Shown: one piece after another, positions 45,307-55,041 of the stretch
Layout of the letters: each line of letters opens with the position of its first letter
Position numbering within the stretch: position 1 is the first letter of the stretch
Assembly (NCBI RefSeq): GCF_035974275.1
Contig: NZ_CP142422.1
Location: 1,860,001 to 1,924,000, forward strand
DNA: 64,000 nt
From: Chryseobacterium sp. MYb264
GTDB lineage: Bacteria; Bacteroidota; Bacteroidia; Flavobacteriales; Weeksellaceae
Direction of reading: 5' to 3'
Program-made: the position numbers and the translations under genes
Notes under the pieces: generated by a model
What the model saw: the letters and a program-made list of their open reading frames with translations, nothing else
What the model was told of the DNA's origin: nothing
Databases searched by the model: none

Positions 45307-46452
45307 TTACGATTTTTTCGGTTGAGCAGTTTTCTTTTGTGCTACGACAGGAGTTCCCGGCTGTAGTCTATCGAAACCGGTAGCGATGTACTGATCTCCG
45401 CCTTTCAACCCTTTTGAAACGATGAAATTGTCACCTGCTTTTCCGCTCACTTCAATCGGAAGCATTACTGCTTTTCCGTCTTTAATGGTGAATACAAATG
45501 TTTTATCCTGAATGGTTCTCGTAGAAGCAATCGGCAATAAAATAACATTGCTGTAAAACTGATCTAATACAATTTTTCCTGTATTTCCGCTTCTTAAAAG
45601 ATTTTTAGGATTGGTAAATTTTGCTCTTAACGTGATAGAACCTGTCGTTTTGTTGAACTGTCCTTCCACCGCATCAATTTTTCCTTTTTCATCATACTTT
45701 TCACCACCGGAAAGCAATAAAGAAACCATCGGCGTATTTTTAATAATCTCGTTGATGCTGCTTCCTTCCGTCTGTCTCTGGAAATTATTAAAATCATTTT
45801 CACTCATGCTGAAATACGTATACACCTCATGAATATCCGACAATAACGTGATCGCTTCCTGATTAGAAGGCGTCATTAAACTTCCCAAACGGTAATTGAA
45901 TCTTCCAATATAACCGCTAACGGGTGCTTTAATGGTTGAAAAATTAAGGTTGATTTTTGCCGATTCAATGGTTGACATCGATTGACTTACCGCTCCTCTC
46001 GCCGCATTATAAGCCGCTTCTGCTTCTTTCACCTGAATATCCGAAACCATTTTATTTCTGAATAATTCTTTTTTTCGGTCTAAATCTATTTTAGAAGTTG
46101 AAAGATTCGCCTGAGCAGTAATTAAGGCTGCCTGAGCGCTTTTTAACTGTTCCTGAAAAACACGGTCTTCAATTTTGAACAAAGGTTGTCCAGCTCTTAC
46201 GAAATCACCTTCGTCCACGAAAATTTTGCTTAAATAACCTGTTACCTGAGGACGGATTTCAACATTGGAAACCCCTTCAATAGAAGCAGCATATTCTCTA
46301 GAAACGGAAGCATCTCCCTGCTTCACTATTTCTACCGGAAGTTCCGGAGCCTGCTGCTGATAGGCTTGATTTTGATTATCTTTTTTACACCCGGTAAATA
46401 CCAATAAGGTTACTCCAAGTATAATCGATTTCTGAATAGAAAATCTCTGCAT
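45307..46452 (-). CDS. RND efflux periplasmic adaptor lipoprotein (AcrA-type)
   Basis: 381 residues with a lipobox LLVFTGCKK (Cys22). The order is typical: barrel-lipoyl half GVSNVEIRPQVTGYLSKIFV (residues ~60-79), helical hairpin (LKSAQAALITAQANLSTSKI and on), second lipoyl half APVSGYIGRFNYRLGSLM, then beta-barrel and membrane-proximal domains. It begins the three-gene efflux operon, with 10 bp to the pump gene. The region upstream holds repeats rather than a local regulator; the AraC gene at 47324 points toward it but there is no shared promoter. Confidence 0.93.
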   Translation of the reverse strand: MQRFSIQKSIILGVTLLVFTGCKKDNQNQAYQQQAPELPVEIVKQGDASVSREYAASIEGVSNVEIRPQVTGYLSKIFVDEGDFVRAGQPLFKIEDRVFQEQLKSAQAALITAQANLSTSKIDLDRKKELFRNKMVSDIQVKEAEAAYNAARGAVSQSMSTIESAKINLNFSTIKAPVSGYIGRFNYRLGSLMTPSNQEAITLLSDIHEVYTYFSMSENDFNNFQRQTEGSSINEIIKNTPMVSLLLSGGEKYDEKGKIDAVEGQFNKTTGSITLRAKFTNPKNLLRSGNTGKIVLDQFYSNVILLPIASTRTIQDKTFVFTIKDGKAVMLPIEVSGKAGDNFIVSKGLKGGDQYIATGFDRLQPGTPVVAQKKTAQPKKS

Positions 46453-47103
46453 AACACTTTTTCCTTTAAATTTTACGGGGCAAAATTCGGATGAAAAAAG
46501 TTGGCTGGAAATACTCTAAAAACACCTAAATTTGTCAAAAAGACTTCTAATTTAGAGAATTTATGAGAAATATCATGTGGTTGTAATTTGGCTGTTTGTG
46601 AATTTTATATGAGTGGGATAAGACTGTTTGCCACGAATGCACGAATTTTTTTGTTTCCCGCAGATGAGGGAGATTTTCACAGAGGATGCTGTTTTTGTTG
46701 GTTTTTCGCAAAGACGCAAAGATTGGTTTAATCCCGTATGTTTTTAAGACGCAAGGATTTTATCTAAGATAAAATTGTGGAGTGTATTTTTGTCACGAAT
46801 GCACGATTTTTTTTGTTGGTTTTTCGCAAAGACGCGAAGATTGGTTTAATGCCGTATGTTTTTTAAGGCGCAAGGATTTTATCTAAGATAAAATTGTGGA
46901 GTGTATTTTTGTCACGAATGCACGATTTTTTTGTTGGTTTTTCGCAAAGGCGCGAAGATTGGTTTAATGCCGTATGTTTTTTAAGGCGCAAGGATTTTAT
47001 CTAAAATAAAATTGTGGAGTGTATTTTTGCCAAGAGCGCACGGATTTTTTTGAGATTGCTTCATCTTTGGTTTGCAGTGACAAAGATTTATAAAAAGGGA
47101 GGA
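46453..47103. repeat. Intergenic region with a 3-copy, ~119-bp tandem repeat
   Basis: Three head-to-tail copies (about 46692-46811, 46812-46930, 46931-47048). Each has TTTTGTTGGTTTTTCGCAAA, a palindrome ATTTTATCTAAGATAAAAT and CACGAATGCACGATTTT. Related units occur in reverse orientation at 61690-62165. No ORF is present. Confidence 0.85.
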
Positions 47104-47211
47104 AACCCTAGCCCTGATAGGAACGACATCCTTTTTGGTGGCGGCTGGAGCAAAGCGGAAGCCGTCACCAAAAGGATATAGTGGATAGCAGGAAAAAGCT
47201 TCAAATAAAAA
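47104..47211 (+). ncRNA. Flavo-1-like structured RNA/repeat element
   Basis: Outer blocks CCTAGCCCTGATAGGAACG and TATAGTGGATAGCAGGAAAA frame a long stem: ATCCTTTTTGGTGGCGGC pairs with GCCGTCACCAAAAGGAT. The same outer blocks flank the element at 9738-9886. It is followed on the same strand by a terminator at 47258-47279. The resemblance to the Flavo-1 RNA motif is from memory; function is unknown. Confidence 0.5.
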
Positions 47212-47257
47212 TTTTAAACTGACCGATTAGCTTACTCTATCAGCTAACAACTTCCAT

Positions 47258-47279
47258 TGCTTCAAAAAGAAGCATTTTT
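47258..47279 (+). terminator. Terminator after the Flavo-1-like element
   Basis: TGCTTC AAAAA GAAGCA followed by five T on the plus strand. It would end a short plus-strand transcript of the preceding structured element and lies beyond the AraC stop codon. Confidence 0.7.
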
Positions 47280-47323
47280 CCAAAAGACATCATAGAAAAT
47301 TATCCAGAATCTTTTTACTTTTA

Positions 47324-48241
47324 TCAAAACAAATCATCCTTTTTATATTCCAGAGGAGATTTTCCGGTGTGCTTCTTGAAAAACTTACTGAAAGCAGCCT
47401 GATCGGAGAATTTTAACTGAGAAGCGACTTCACTCACGTTGGCATTAGAGTCTTTCAGCAAAATTTTCGCTTCAATCACCAAAATATGATGAATGATCTC
47501 GCGGGGTGACTTATAAATGGTTTTGTTGATGACCTTGGTCAAATATTTTCGACTGATAAACAGTTGGTCCGCATAAAACTGAACATTATGCTCCTCTTTG
47601 AAATGCTGCCTCACAAGAATGAAAAAACTTGTGGTAATCTCGTCTTCACGATAGCTTACCTTATTGATCTTCTCCGTTTTTTTCATGTAATTATCCATCT
47701 CATAGATCACGAGCGAAAAGTGATGCCAGATCATTTCATTGAAATAATAATTCTCCTTTTCGGTATCGTTTAAAGATTTAAGTTCATCCAAATGAAAATG
47801 GATTCTCTTATATATTTCCGGCTCGTTGCGGATGATATTGGTGGGATCTTCCGAAAGGCTTTTCAGAACATCATTTGACTTATAATTGAACCCTGCATTA
47901 GAAATAAAATCCAGTGAAAAGAAAATATATTTCGCATTATAATCATCGGAAATCTCTTCCACCCAAAATGTTTCCGCAATCGGGCAAAAGATGATATCTC
48001 CGGCCTTCACTTCATAGCTTTTTTCGGATAAACGAAAACGGATATTGCCTTTTTCAATCAGAAAAACAGTAAAATAATCGGAGCGGTACGGAATGTTGAG
48101 CTTAACCGCGTAACTTGCCTTTTCGATGTTCATGACTACAAATTCTTTGATTCTTAAATCGAATTCAACCTGATTCAGCAGTTCTTCGAAAGTAAAATGC
48201 GAGATGAAACTTTCTATTTTCGGATTGGATTTTTTAGACAT
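47324..48241 (-). CDS. AraC family transcriptional regulator
   Basis: 305 residues. Cupin-like sensor (residues ~40-130, LIEKGNIRFRLSEKSYEVKA then GDIIFCPIAETFWVEE), then a double HTH at the C-terminus: NVQFYADQLFISRKYLTKVI and ANVSEVASQLKFSDQAAFSK, ending FKKHTGKSPLEYKK. It starts 47 bp after the saccharopine-dehydrogenase-like gene on the same strand, so the two are probably one transcript. The efflux operon is the next target candidate downstream, but that is only proximity. Confidence 0.83.
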   Translation of the reverse strand: MSKKSNPKIESFISHFTFEELLNQVEFDLRIKEFVVMNIEKASYAVKLNIPYRSDYFTVFLIEKGNIRFRLSEKSYEVKAGDIIFCPIAETFWVEEISDDYNAKYIFFSLDFISNAGFNYKSNDVLKSLSEDPTNIIRNEPEIYKRIHFHLDELKSLNDTEKENYYFNEMIWHHFSLVIYEMDNYMKKTEKINKVSYREDEITTSFFILVRQHFKEEHNVQFYADQLFISRKYLTKVINKTIYKSPREIIHHILVIEAKILLKDSNANVSEVASQLKFSDQAAFSKFFKKHTGKSPLEYKKDDLF

Positions 48242-48288
48242 GAACGGTAAAAATTTGAGCGAAATTAATAAATAAAAACTCTTACAAC

Positions 48289-49344
48289 TTAAATTTTCAA
48301 TTGATAAGATTTATCATACTTTTTGAGATTATTTAAAAACTCAGGGATATTTTCAGCAATTTGATGACTGTGAAAAACACCATGCGGAATATTGCCATTT
48401 AGAACAATCATTGCCATTTCTGTAGCGACAATAGCCGTAATTTTTCCTTCATTATTTCCATTAATGCTTAATTCTTTTATATTTCCGGATGTGTCTTTGG
48501 CTACAATTTTAACGGCATAAACATCGGTGCCCATGGTAAAATTATTAAAGCTTTTAATCGCAAGATCCTGAACTTTTTCGTTTTTAAATAGTCTGGTAAT
48601 TCCCAATTTACGAAGAATGGCAGTGAGCTTCGTAAACCATTTAACATCAAAAGCCATCCTGGTTTCAATTCTTGGAACTGCTAAAGTATCTGATAAAACA
48701 TGCTGATCTGAAAAATCAAAAAGGTAAAATTGTCTTTTGCCTAAAAGCTCTGTCTGAATAGGTTTTGTAAAACTTTTCATGTTTTTCTTAGTCCCGTTTT
48801 CAGAAATCTGATATTCGGAATCGATATTATTGAAAGTCCATTTATAGGCAAATTCGCCATGTTTCTCACCCAAACCAAGGAGAATAAATATATCAATAGA
48901 TTCTGTATTGGGGAGCAGATGAACAGCATGCTGAGCGAGAAGATTGGTAATTCCCGGCGCCAAACCGACACTTAAAACAACGCTGGATTGATTTTCTGCA
49001 GCAAATGAATTGAGGCCTTCAATACTTTTTAACGCCTTGTATTGCGCTGAAATATCGATATAATGAATTCCTTTTGAGATACAATATTCCACAAAATCGG
49101 TATTGGTTTGGTCTAAACACATGATGACCAATTGAACATCATCAAAAATTGAAAAATCAGAAATAGAATTGATATCCAATTGATAAGGAATGACTTGCTG
49201 ATGAAGATTTACTGCTAATTTTTGAGCTTTTGAAAGACTTCGCCCAGCTACCATTACTTTTTCAGGATAAACCTTCGATAAATTTTCAGCGATAATGCTT
49301 CCTACCGCTCCATAACCGCCAATAATAAGTATTTTCTCTTTCAT
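48289..49344 (-). CDS. Saccharopine-dehydrogenase-family NAD(P)-binding protein
   Basis: 351 residues. The N-terminal Rossmann fold is KILIIGGYGAVGSIIAENLS (residues 4-23), followed by MVAGRSLSKAQKL with the phosphate-binding Arg expected for NADP. DISAQYKALKSIEGL and VVLSVGLAPGITNLLAQHAV are typical of the Lys9-like branch. Substrates of these short bacterial forms are mostly unknown. It is in a likely operon with the downstream AraC gene. Confidence 0.82.
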   Translation of the reverse strand: MKEKILIIGGYGAVGSIIAENLSKVYPEKVMVAGRSLSKAQKLAVNLHQQVIPYQLDINSISDFSIFDDVQLVIMCLDQTNTDFVEYCISKGIHYIDISAQYKALKSIEGLNSFAAENQSSVVLSVGLAPGITNLLAQHAVHLLPNTESIDIFILLGLGEKHGEFAYKWTFNNIDSEYQISENGTKKNMKSFTKPIQTELLGKRQFYLFDFSDQHVLSDTLAVPRIETRMAFDVKWFTKLTAILRKLGITRLFKNEKVQDLAIKSFNNFTMGTDVYAVKIVAKDTSGNIKELSINGNNEGKITAIVATEMAMIVLNGNIPHGVFHSHQIAENIPEFLNNLKKYDKSYQLKI

Positions 49345-49571
49345 AGTCTTAATCTTTATGCAAAGATTATGATAAGCCAGATGAAAGTGTTATAAAATTC
49401 AGGGAGGTTGTTGTGCAATTGTGGAAAATATTCTGATACTCTAAATTTTCAAATTACGGAAACCCGTAAAAAACACCTATCTACTATTTCTAATTTTGAA
49501 TTCGAAATAAATTTCACAATAAAAATCAAAGTAAAGATTTTTTTTCATAATAAAAACTTTATAACCTATTT

Positions 49572-51641
49572 ATGAACAACATGCTACAAGATTCCATTTC
49601 TAATACTGATGAAATTCTGGAAAGAATAAAATCGGAATTAAAGAGTGCCAGATCGGAAATATTGATCGCTATGGCTTGGTTTACCAACTATGAACTGTAC
49701 AACATTATTCAGGAAAAACTTTCTGAAAATATTAAAGTTTCCCTGATCTTATCTGATCAGCCGGATAATGAAAAATTAGATTTTGATGTACTTGTACATC
49801 AAGGACTTAACTTCACCCGCATCAAAAATATAGGATACGGTATGATGAATCTGAAATTCTGCATTATTGATCGAAATATAGCTATTTCAGGTTCCTACAA
49901 CTGGTCTAACAATGCAAAAAACAACCATGAGCAGGTTTTGGTTACTAACTTCCCCAAAACGGTTAATGAACTGACTGACAGCTTTTTTAAAATAAAAGAC
50001 CGCGTAGAAAAACTTAATAACGGTTACAGCATTGAGGAAATTGAAAGAGAAGAGAGCGCTTTTGTAAGTCCCATTGTTCATGAAAAAAATGAAGGGGAAG
50101 CTCAGCCGCTCAATTTTCAGGAGCAATCTCTGAAAGATTTTAAAGATGTTCTCGATAACATCATCGCAACAGAAGTAGGCTCTTTCGATAAAAACTTATT
50201 GAAAGAAAATGCTTACCAGAGGGCATTTGAAAATCAAGGAGATCATCAGGTGCTTCCTCAGGCAATGGACAGCCTTTATTCAAACTTCATCAACGAAATT
50301 GAAGTTATTGCCGAGAAAAAGACACGACTGAAAAACAGGATCGAAGAGCAGCTGAAGGTGAGCATCGGAAACGTAGAGATGAAAACTCAAAATGAGATTG
50401 ATACTCTGAACTATAATCTGACAGCAGATCTTCAAAACATTGAAAACAATATTCAGCATAATGAAAAAAATATTGAGGACAAAAAACAAAACATAGAGTC
50501 GGTAAGCTCTATTAAAATTCCTTTTATAAAGGACAAAATAGATGTTTTACTTAAAAAGATCAATGAACTGAAGATAGATTTTGTGAAACCGCCTGTAAAC
50601 TGGCCTTTGACATCCGCATTAATTTTCTTAGGATTTATATTGTTATCCTATATTTTTGTATTCTATTCGTCTGTTGCTTATATATTCATATTTTCAAAAA
50701 ATGAAACAATAGCTGCTATTGATGCCGGAAGAATCCCTGAAACCGCTGAGGTTTTTGATCCTGAAGCTATATCAAAAATATGGAGCAAGGGAATCGGAGG
50801 AATTCTGTTCCTTTTTCTTTTCGTCGGAATCCCACTGGCATTAGGTTTAATGAAACTGATTCTTTCTGTTAAAGATCACACCAATGATCATCTAAACACA
50901 AATAACACCAACAATATGTTCTATAGATTTTTCAAAAATTATGGTGGGATTTTATTGATTTTGGTAGTCGATGGATTTATAGCCTACAGGGTAGCTAAAA
51001 ATATTAATTTTATTGATTATGAATCTAACCGTACCAATACCATATTGAGTTTTATGGAAATCATCATCACTGAAAACTTTTGGTTAGTCTTTATTTTAGG
51101 AACGTTAGGAGTATATTTATTTGGACTGACTATTGAAAAACTTTATTATTCTCATCAAAAAAGAACGCAAACCCATCATCAGGAAAAGACAAAATTTATT
51201 GTCAGCAAACATGAAGAGGAAATGCTTGCCCATCAGATACAGATCAATGAACTGAAAGAGGAAAACAACAGGTTAAATGGTGAAATCGTGATTTTACAAA
51301 AACACAATGCCGTCCTCACCAAACAATTGCAGGAACTTCCGATACAGATTAATACAAAAATCAATCATCTTAAGCAGCTTCTCTTGTCATTTATAGAAAA
51401 AGTAGACAATCTTGCCCATATTTATCAGAGTCAGGTGGATAATGATAAACTTCCTGTATCCAGGACCGAAATGGAAAACCGAGTTAATATTTTTATGGAA
51501 GGCTGGAGTAAATATTTGTACAAAATTTATTCTGTGGAAAAAGCAGAAGCTAAAACGACAGAAGCCATAAGAGAGTGTGAAAACTGGCTGAATATTGTCA
51601 CGGTTCAAAAAAATTTCAATTCAGAATTTGCTCAAAACTAA
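49572..51641 (+). CDS. Membrane protein with degenerate PLD domain and coiled coils
   Basis: 689 residues of a kind I cannot name. Residues ~10-125 are a single phospholipase-D-like domain of the Nuc/PLDc_2 type: SARSEILIAMAWFTNYELYN, then MMNLKFCIID (residues 91-100) and GSYNWSNNAKNNHE (107-120). In the HxKxxxxD motif the His is replaced by Asn93 while Lys95 and Asp100 are kept, so hydrolase activity is doubtful. Residues ~235-335 are charged coiled coil. Four membrane helices follow (~345-374, 408-432, 456-474, 502-522) and a second coiled coil (~545-592) near the end. An alternative ATG is at 49581. The vWA-like lipoprotein gene starts 10 bp downstream. Possibly a membrane-anchored sensor or defence protein; that is inference. 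Confidence 0.7.
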   Translation: MNNMLQDSISNTDEILERIKSELKSARSEILIAMAWFTNYELYNIIQEKLSENIKVSLILSDQPDNEKLDFDVLVHQGLNFTRIKNIGYGMMNLKFCIIDRNIAISGSYNWSNNAKNNHEQVLVTNFPKTVNELTDSFFKIKDRVEKLNNGYSIEEIEREESAFVSPIVHEKNEGEAQPLNFQEQSLKDFKDVLDNIIATEVGSFDKNLLKENAYQRAFENQGDHQVLPQAMDSLYSNFINEIEVIAEKKTRLKNRIEEQLKVSIGNVEMKTQNEIDTLNYNLTADLQNIENNIQHNEKNIEDKKQNIESVSSIKIPFIKDKIDVLLKKINELKIDFVKPPVNWPLTSALIFLGFILLSYIFVFYSSVAYIFIFSKNETIAAIDAGRIPETAEVFDPEAISKIWSKGIGGILFLFLFVGIPLALGLMKLILSVKDHTNDHLNTNNTNNMFYRFFKNYGGILLILVVDGFIAYRVAKNINFIDYESNRTNTILSFMEIIITENFWLVFILGTLGVYLFGLTIEKLYYSHQKRTQTHHQEKTKFIVSKHEEEMLAHQIQINELKEENNRLNGEIVILQKHNAVLTKQLQELPIQINTKINHLKQLLLSFIEKVDNLAHIYQSQVDNDKLPVSRTEMENRVNIFMEGWSKYLYKIYSVEKAEAKTTEAIRECENWLNIVTVQKNFNSEFAQN

Positions 51642-51651
51642 TGCATAAGCT

Positions 51652-52626
51652 ATGAAAAATTTATTCTACTTTTTATCATCCTTCATCATTTTTATTCTTT
51701 GCACAGGCTGTTCTAAAACCAATGACCGTAATGGATCAGTGACTACAAAAGTTTACGATTTCAATGTTCTACTTGTTCCCGACCTATCCAACAGAATCAA
51801 TCCTGAAATTCATCCAAAGCCCGTTCTTGACACTTTTTTACTCAATACGGCTATTGATAGTATCGGGGATCTTCTTACGGTAAATAACAGGCGAATGAAT
51901 CAGCTTGATGTTTATAAATTTGATTTTATCAACCGTGGAATCCTTAATAATCCACAGATAGCAGATGCGAAATGGCTTCAGATTAATTTCAGACAGTTTA
52001 AAGGAAAAACCAAAGATGCATCCAACTTTAAAAGGTATGAAATGAAATCTGCTATTTCTGCATTCAAAAAAAATATCTCAAAAGTTTATCAGTATTCCTT
52101 TGAAAATCCTGCCGGATCTGATGTCTGGAATTATTTTAACCAAACCATCACTTCATCATTGATCAATGATCCTGATGTAAGTCTTCCCAATGGTAAAAAT
52201 ACTCTTATTAAAAGTACAAAAAATGTTGTAGTTCTCTTTACAGACGGTTATATAGAAAGTACTAATAGCAGCGCAGGGTATAATTTTGATCAGCAGTCTA
52301 TCAAAAAAATAAGACAGGACTTCATCAGCAGTAAATCGGTAGATCTTCAAAAATTTATTCAGTCAAAACCGGAATACCTGATTAAAAAAACGACCAATAA
52401 TTTGAAAAACGTAAATATTCTGGTTTTGGAAATGGTTGACCGGTCGCTTGATGATAATGGCTCAACCACCGTACAACCTACCGATTTTGAAATTATGAAA
52501 ATAATCTGGACACAGTGGCTGAAAAGTTCCGGCGCAGCTCATGTAGAAATATATCCTGCTTTCTCCAAAAGAATTGATGCTTATGATGCCATCAAAAAAT
52601 TCATGGAAGAAATCAGCAAAAACTAG
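51652..52626 (+). CDS. Lipoprotein with von Willebrand A-like fold
   Basis: 324 residues with a lipobox at ILCTGC (Cys20), so membrane-anchored on the outside of the inner membrane or in the outer membrane. The mature part starts a vWA-like fold: FNVLLVPDLSNRINPE around residues 38-52 resembles the MIDAS loop (DxSxS, here DLSNR) and VVVLFTDGYIES (192-202) resembles the later Thr/Asp position. The last MIDAS Asp is not clear, so metal binding is uncertain. No named family is recognised. It is 10 bp downstream of the PLD-domain membrane protein and almost surely co-expressed; its stop codon overlaps that of the convergent metallophosphoesterase gene. Confidence 0.65.
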   Translation: MKNLFYFLSSFIIFILCTGCSKTNDRNGSVTTKVYDFNVLLVPDLSNRINPEIHPKPVLDTFLLNTAIDSIGDLLTVNNRRMNQLDVYKFDFINRGILNNPQIADAKWLQINFRQFKGKTKDASNFKRYEMKSAISAFKKNISKVYQYSFENPAGSDVWNYFNQTITSSLINDPDVSLPNGKNTLIKSTKNVVVLFTDGYIESTNSSAGYNFDQQSIKKIRQDFISSKSVDLQKFIQSKPEYLIKKTTNNLKNVNILVLEMVDRSLDDNGSTTVQPTDFEIMKIIWTQWLKSSGAAHVEIYPAFSKRIDAYDAIKKFMEEISKN

Positions 52627-53369
52627 ACCTCAATAATCAATTCTTTGTTGTAACCATTGTACTTTTCATCGATATAGCCGTGGGGATTGCAGATGATTTC
52701 GGTATTGCCGATTTTGTATTGCGAGGGCGTATGAATATGTCCGTGAATCCAAAATAATGGTTGATGTTCATTGATGAAATCTTCTAAATTTGAAGCATAG
52801 GCTGAAGTGATAGGATCTTCTTTATATTCTTCCGGAACTGACTGAATACTTGGTGCATGATGGGTAACCACAATATTTTTTAAATCTTTTGAATTTTCCA
52901 GACTTTCCTGTAACCAAATTTTTGAAAACTGATGAATTTTAAACGTATCAACGGTCCTCATCTTTGAATAAGACGGATCCCGCGTAATCTTTTTATAATC
53001 ATTCATTTTCGATTGACATATCATTCCGTAATATCTTGGGTCTCCGAAAATGGAAAAATCAGTCCATAAAGTTGCGCCATGAAAACGAATATCTTCAATA
53101 TCTACAAAAGAATTTTCCAGCACATGAATATTTGAATCCTGTGCGGAGGCTTTTATTTTATTCAGCGTTTTTGGATAAGAACCTTTATAATATTCATGAT
53201 TGCCGAGAATATAAATCACAGGTTTGTTGGGAATATTAGTTTTTACCCATTCAATTCCTTTGATTCCTAAATTGGTATCTCCCGCCAAAACAACTACATC
53301 TGCTTTATCGAAAGATAAATCTGTGATACCGAATTCCTGATGGAGATCGCTGATGATTTGAATTTTCAT
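52623..53369 (-). CDS. Calcineurin-type metallophosphoesterase
   Basis: 248 residues. The metal-binding signature is complete: ISDLHQEF (DxH) near residue 6, VVLAGDTNLG (GD), YILGNHEYYKG (GNHE), VVTHHAPS (H) and WIHGHIHTPSQY (GHxH). Such proteins hydrolyse phosphodiesters or phosphomonoesters with two metal ions; the substrate is not evident. The stop overlaps the convergent lipoprotein stop by 4 bp. It is not in an operon. Confidence 0.87.
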   Translation of the reverse strand: MKIQIISDLHQEFGITDLSFDKADVVVLAGDTNLGIKGIEWVKTNIPNKPVIYILGNHEYYKGSYPKTLNKIKASAQDSNIHVLENSFVDIEDIRFHGATLWTDFSIFGDPRYYGMICQSKMNDYKKITRDPSYSKMRTVDTFKIHQFSKIWLQESLENSKDLKNIVVTHHAPSIQSVPEEYKEDPITSAYASNLEDFINEHQPLFWIHGHIHTPSQYKIGNTEIICNPHGYIDEKYNGYNKELIIEV

Positions 53370-53454
53370 GTTTATAATATGAACAAATTAAAGGAAAAAT
53401 ATTTTTAAAGCAAAAGAATGCTAAATAAACCTGAAAAATTAAGACCATAAATTA

Positions 53455-53485
53455 ATCCGGAGATATCATTTCAATATCTCCGGAT
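53455..53485 (-). terminator. Hairpin downstream of the MFS exporter gene
   Basis: Perfect 12-bp stem ATCCGGAGATAT / ATATCTCCGGAT around a seven-base loop, 25 bp past the MFS stop. No long T run follows, so it may be a processing or weak terminator hairpin. Confidence 0.5.
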
Positions 53486-53509
53486 AATTATTAACAATAT
53501 ATCGATGAA

Positions 53510-54907
53510 TTATGAAACAGCCATAGCGGCTTTTTTTATTTTAGTTTCTTTTACAATCAGATAGGCTAAAATTCCCAATGCGATAACGGCATATCCGATC
53601 AGGATTTCCAGACTTAGGCTTCCTACAGCAAATTCTGAAGGGAAGATCTGACTCATTAATGTCATAAAAGACAATCCAATTCCTGCTCCTAAAAAGTAGC
53701 TTGTGGTACTTAAACTTGATGCGACTCCGTAATGGGAAGGCTGAATGTCCTGAATTCCTAAAATTGATAAACCCGTGAAACAGAACGTCATTCCGATTCC
53801 TGAAATACAGGCAGCTCCCAATAAAACAATTGCTAATGGATGCCCTGTGTACACAGAAATGAACAGTAATGATGAGCCCAACAACATGAATGACCAGCCC
53901 AAAATACCAAGCTTTGTAGGATTTAGTCTTTTGGAAATATGCGGCAATACAAACTTTGAAACCAACGCCGATAAAATACTAAATGGAACCAAGAGTAAGC
54001 CCGCCGATGCCGAACTGTGATGCATATCTTTCTGCAACATCAGGGAAATCAGGAATAAAAATCCGATAAAAAATGCTCCCAACGTGAAGAAAACAATATT
54101 GGCAACCATCAACGATCTTTGTTTTACCAATTGAAGATCAATCAAGGGTTGGGAAATTGTTTTTAATCGATAGAAAACCAATCCTAACAAAAGAACAGAT
54201 AATGCTAAAGATCCGATAATCAAGAACGGATGTTCTTTGATCTGAATCAATTCGTGTGTTCCGTAAGTTAAACTCAATAATCCCAATACTAATAAGATTC
54301 CTGAGACGAAATCGGTATTCTGAGGTTTTTCATTTCTTTCGTCTTTCGGTAAAAACTGATAAGACAAAATCAGGGTAAAGAAAAGAATGGGAACATTGAT
54401 GAGAAATACCCAGTGCCAGCTTAAATACGTGGTAATAATTCCGCCAATTGACAATCCGCTTCCCGAACCGATCGCCGCAAAAGAACTGAAAATCCCCACT
54501 GCTTTATTCCTCTCCTGCTCTTCTCTGAAAGTATTGGTGACAATCGACATCGCAGACGGCATGATGAAAGCTGCGCCCAATCCCTGTAACGCTCTGAAAA
54601 TAGCTAAAGTTTCAAAACTGGTAGATAATCCGGCTCCCAGTGAGGTCAGCATAAAGATCAATCCGCCAATCAGGAAAATCTTTTTTCGTCCGATTTGATC
54701 AGACAGTTTACCGCCAATAATCAAAAAACCTCCAAAAAACAATACATACAAGGTCTGTAACCATTGTACGGTAGAAGCATTGATGTTGAACTGTTCCTGA
54801 ATGGAAGGAATCGTTAAATTAATAATGGCAATATCCAAAGCCTCCACAAATGTCCCAATTGATGCCAGTATTAAAATGATATTTTTCCTTGAGTTCATAC
54901 AGTTCAA
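53510..54907 (-). CDS. MFS drug exporter of the DHA2 (EmrB/QacA) type
   Basis: 465-residue transporter. The family landmarks are IGTFVEALDIAIINLTIPSI near the N-terminus (DHA2 motif D1 region), GGKLSDQIGRKKIFLIGGLI (motif A) and RALQGLGAAFIMPSAMSIV (motif B with the Arg). WHWVFLINVPI is the DHA2 marker after helix 6. It probably exports cationic drugs or similar by proton antiport. It is divergent from an Lrp-type regulator across 134 bp, which may regulate it. Confidence 0.88.
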   Translation of the reverse strand: MNCMNSRKNIILILASIGTFVEALDIAIINLTIPSIQEQFNINASTVQWLQTLYVLFFGGFLIIGGKLSDQIGRKKIFLIGGLIFMLTSLGAGLSTSFETLAIFRALQGLGAAFIMPSAMSIVTNTFREEQERNKAVGIFSSFAAIGSGSGLSIGGIITTYLSWHWVFLINVPILFFTLILSYQFLPKDERNEKPQNTDFVSGILLVLGLLSLTYGTHELIQIKEHPFLIIGSLALSVLLLGLVFYRLKTISQPLIDLQLVKQRSLMVANIVFFTLGAFFIGFLFLISLMLQKDMHHSSASAGLLLVPFSILSALVSKFVLPHISKRLNPTKLGILGWSFMLLGSSLLFISVYTGHPLAIVLLGAACISGIGMTFCFTGLSILGIQDIQPSHYGVASSLSTTSYFLGAGIGLSFMTLMSQIFPSEFAVGSLSLEILIGYAVIALGILAYLIVKETKIKKAAMAVS

Positions 54908-55041
54908 ATTTTCTGCAAAATTAAAATTAACAGAACATTTATAAAAATTATATGGTAAATTTGGAACATATTTATTTCAATCATCCAACGAAAAGAACAT
55001 TTATCCTATTTAATATTGTTTAACCATTAAAAACAGAACAA

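Noticed and set aside
46692..47048. CRISPR-like array from the 3-copy repeat
   Set aside because: Units are ~119 bp and nearly identical along their full length, so there are no unique spacers.
47324..48241. AraC protein as the dedicated regulator of the RND efflux operon
   Set aside because: It is not divergent from the operon, shares no promoter with it and is separated by 870 bp of repeats; it fits better with the gene just upstream of it.
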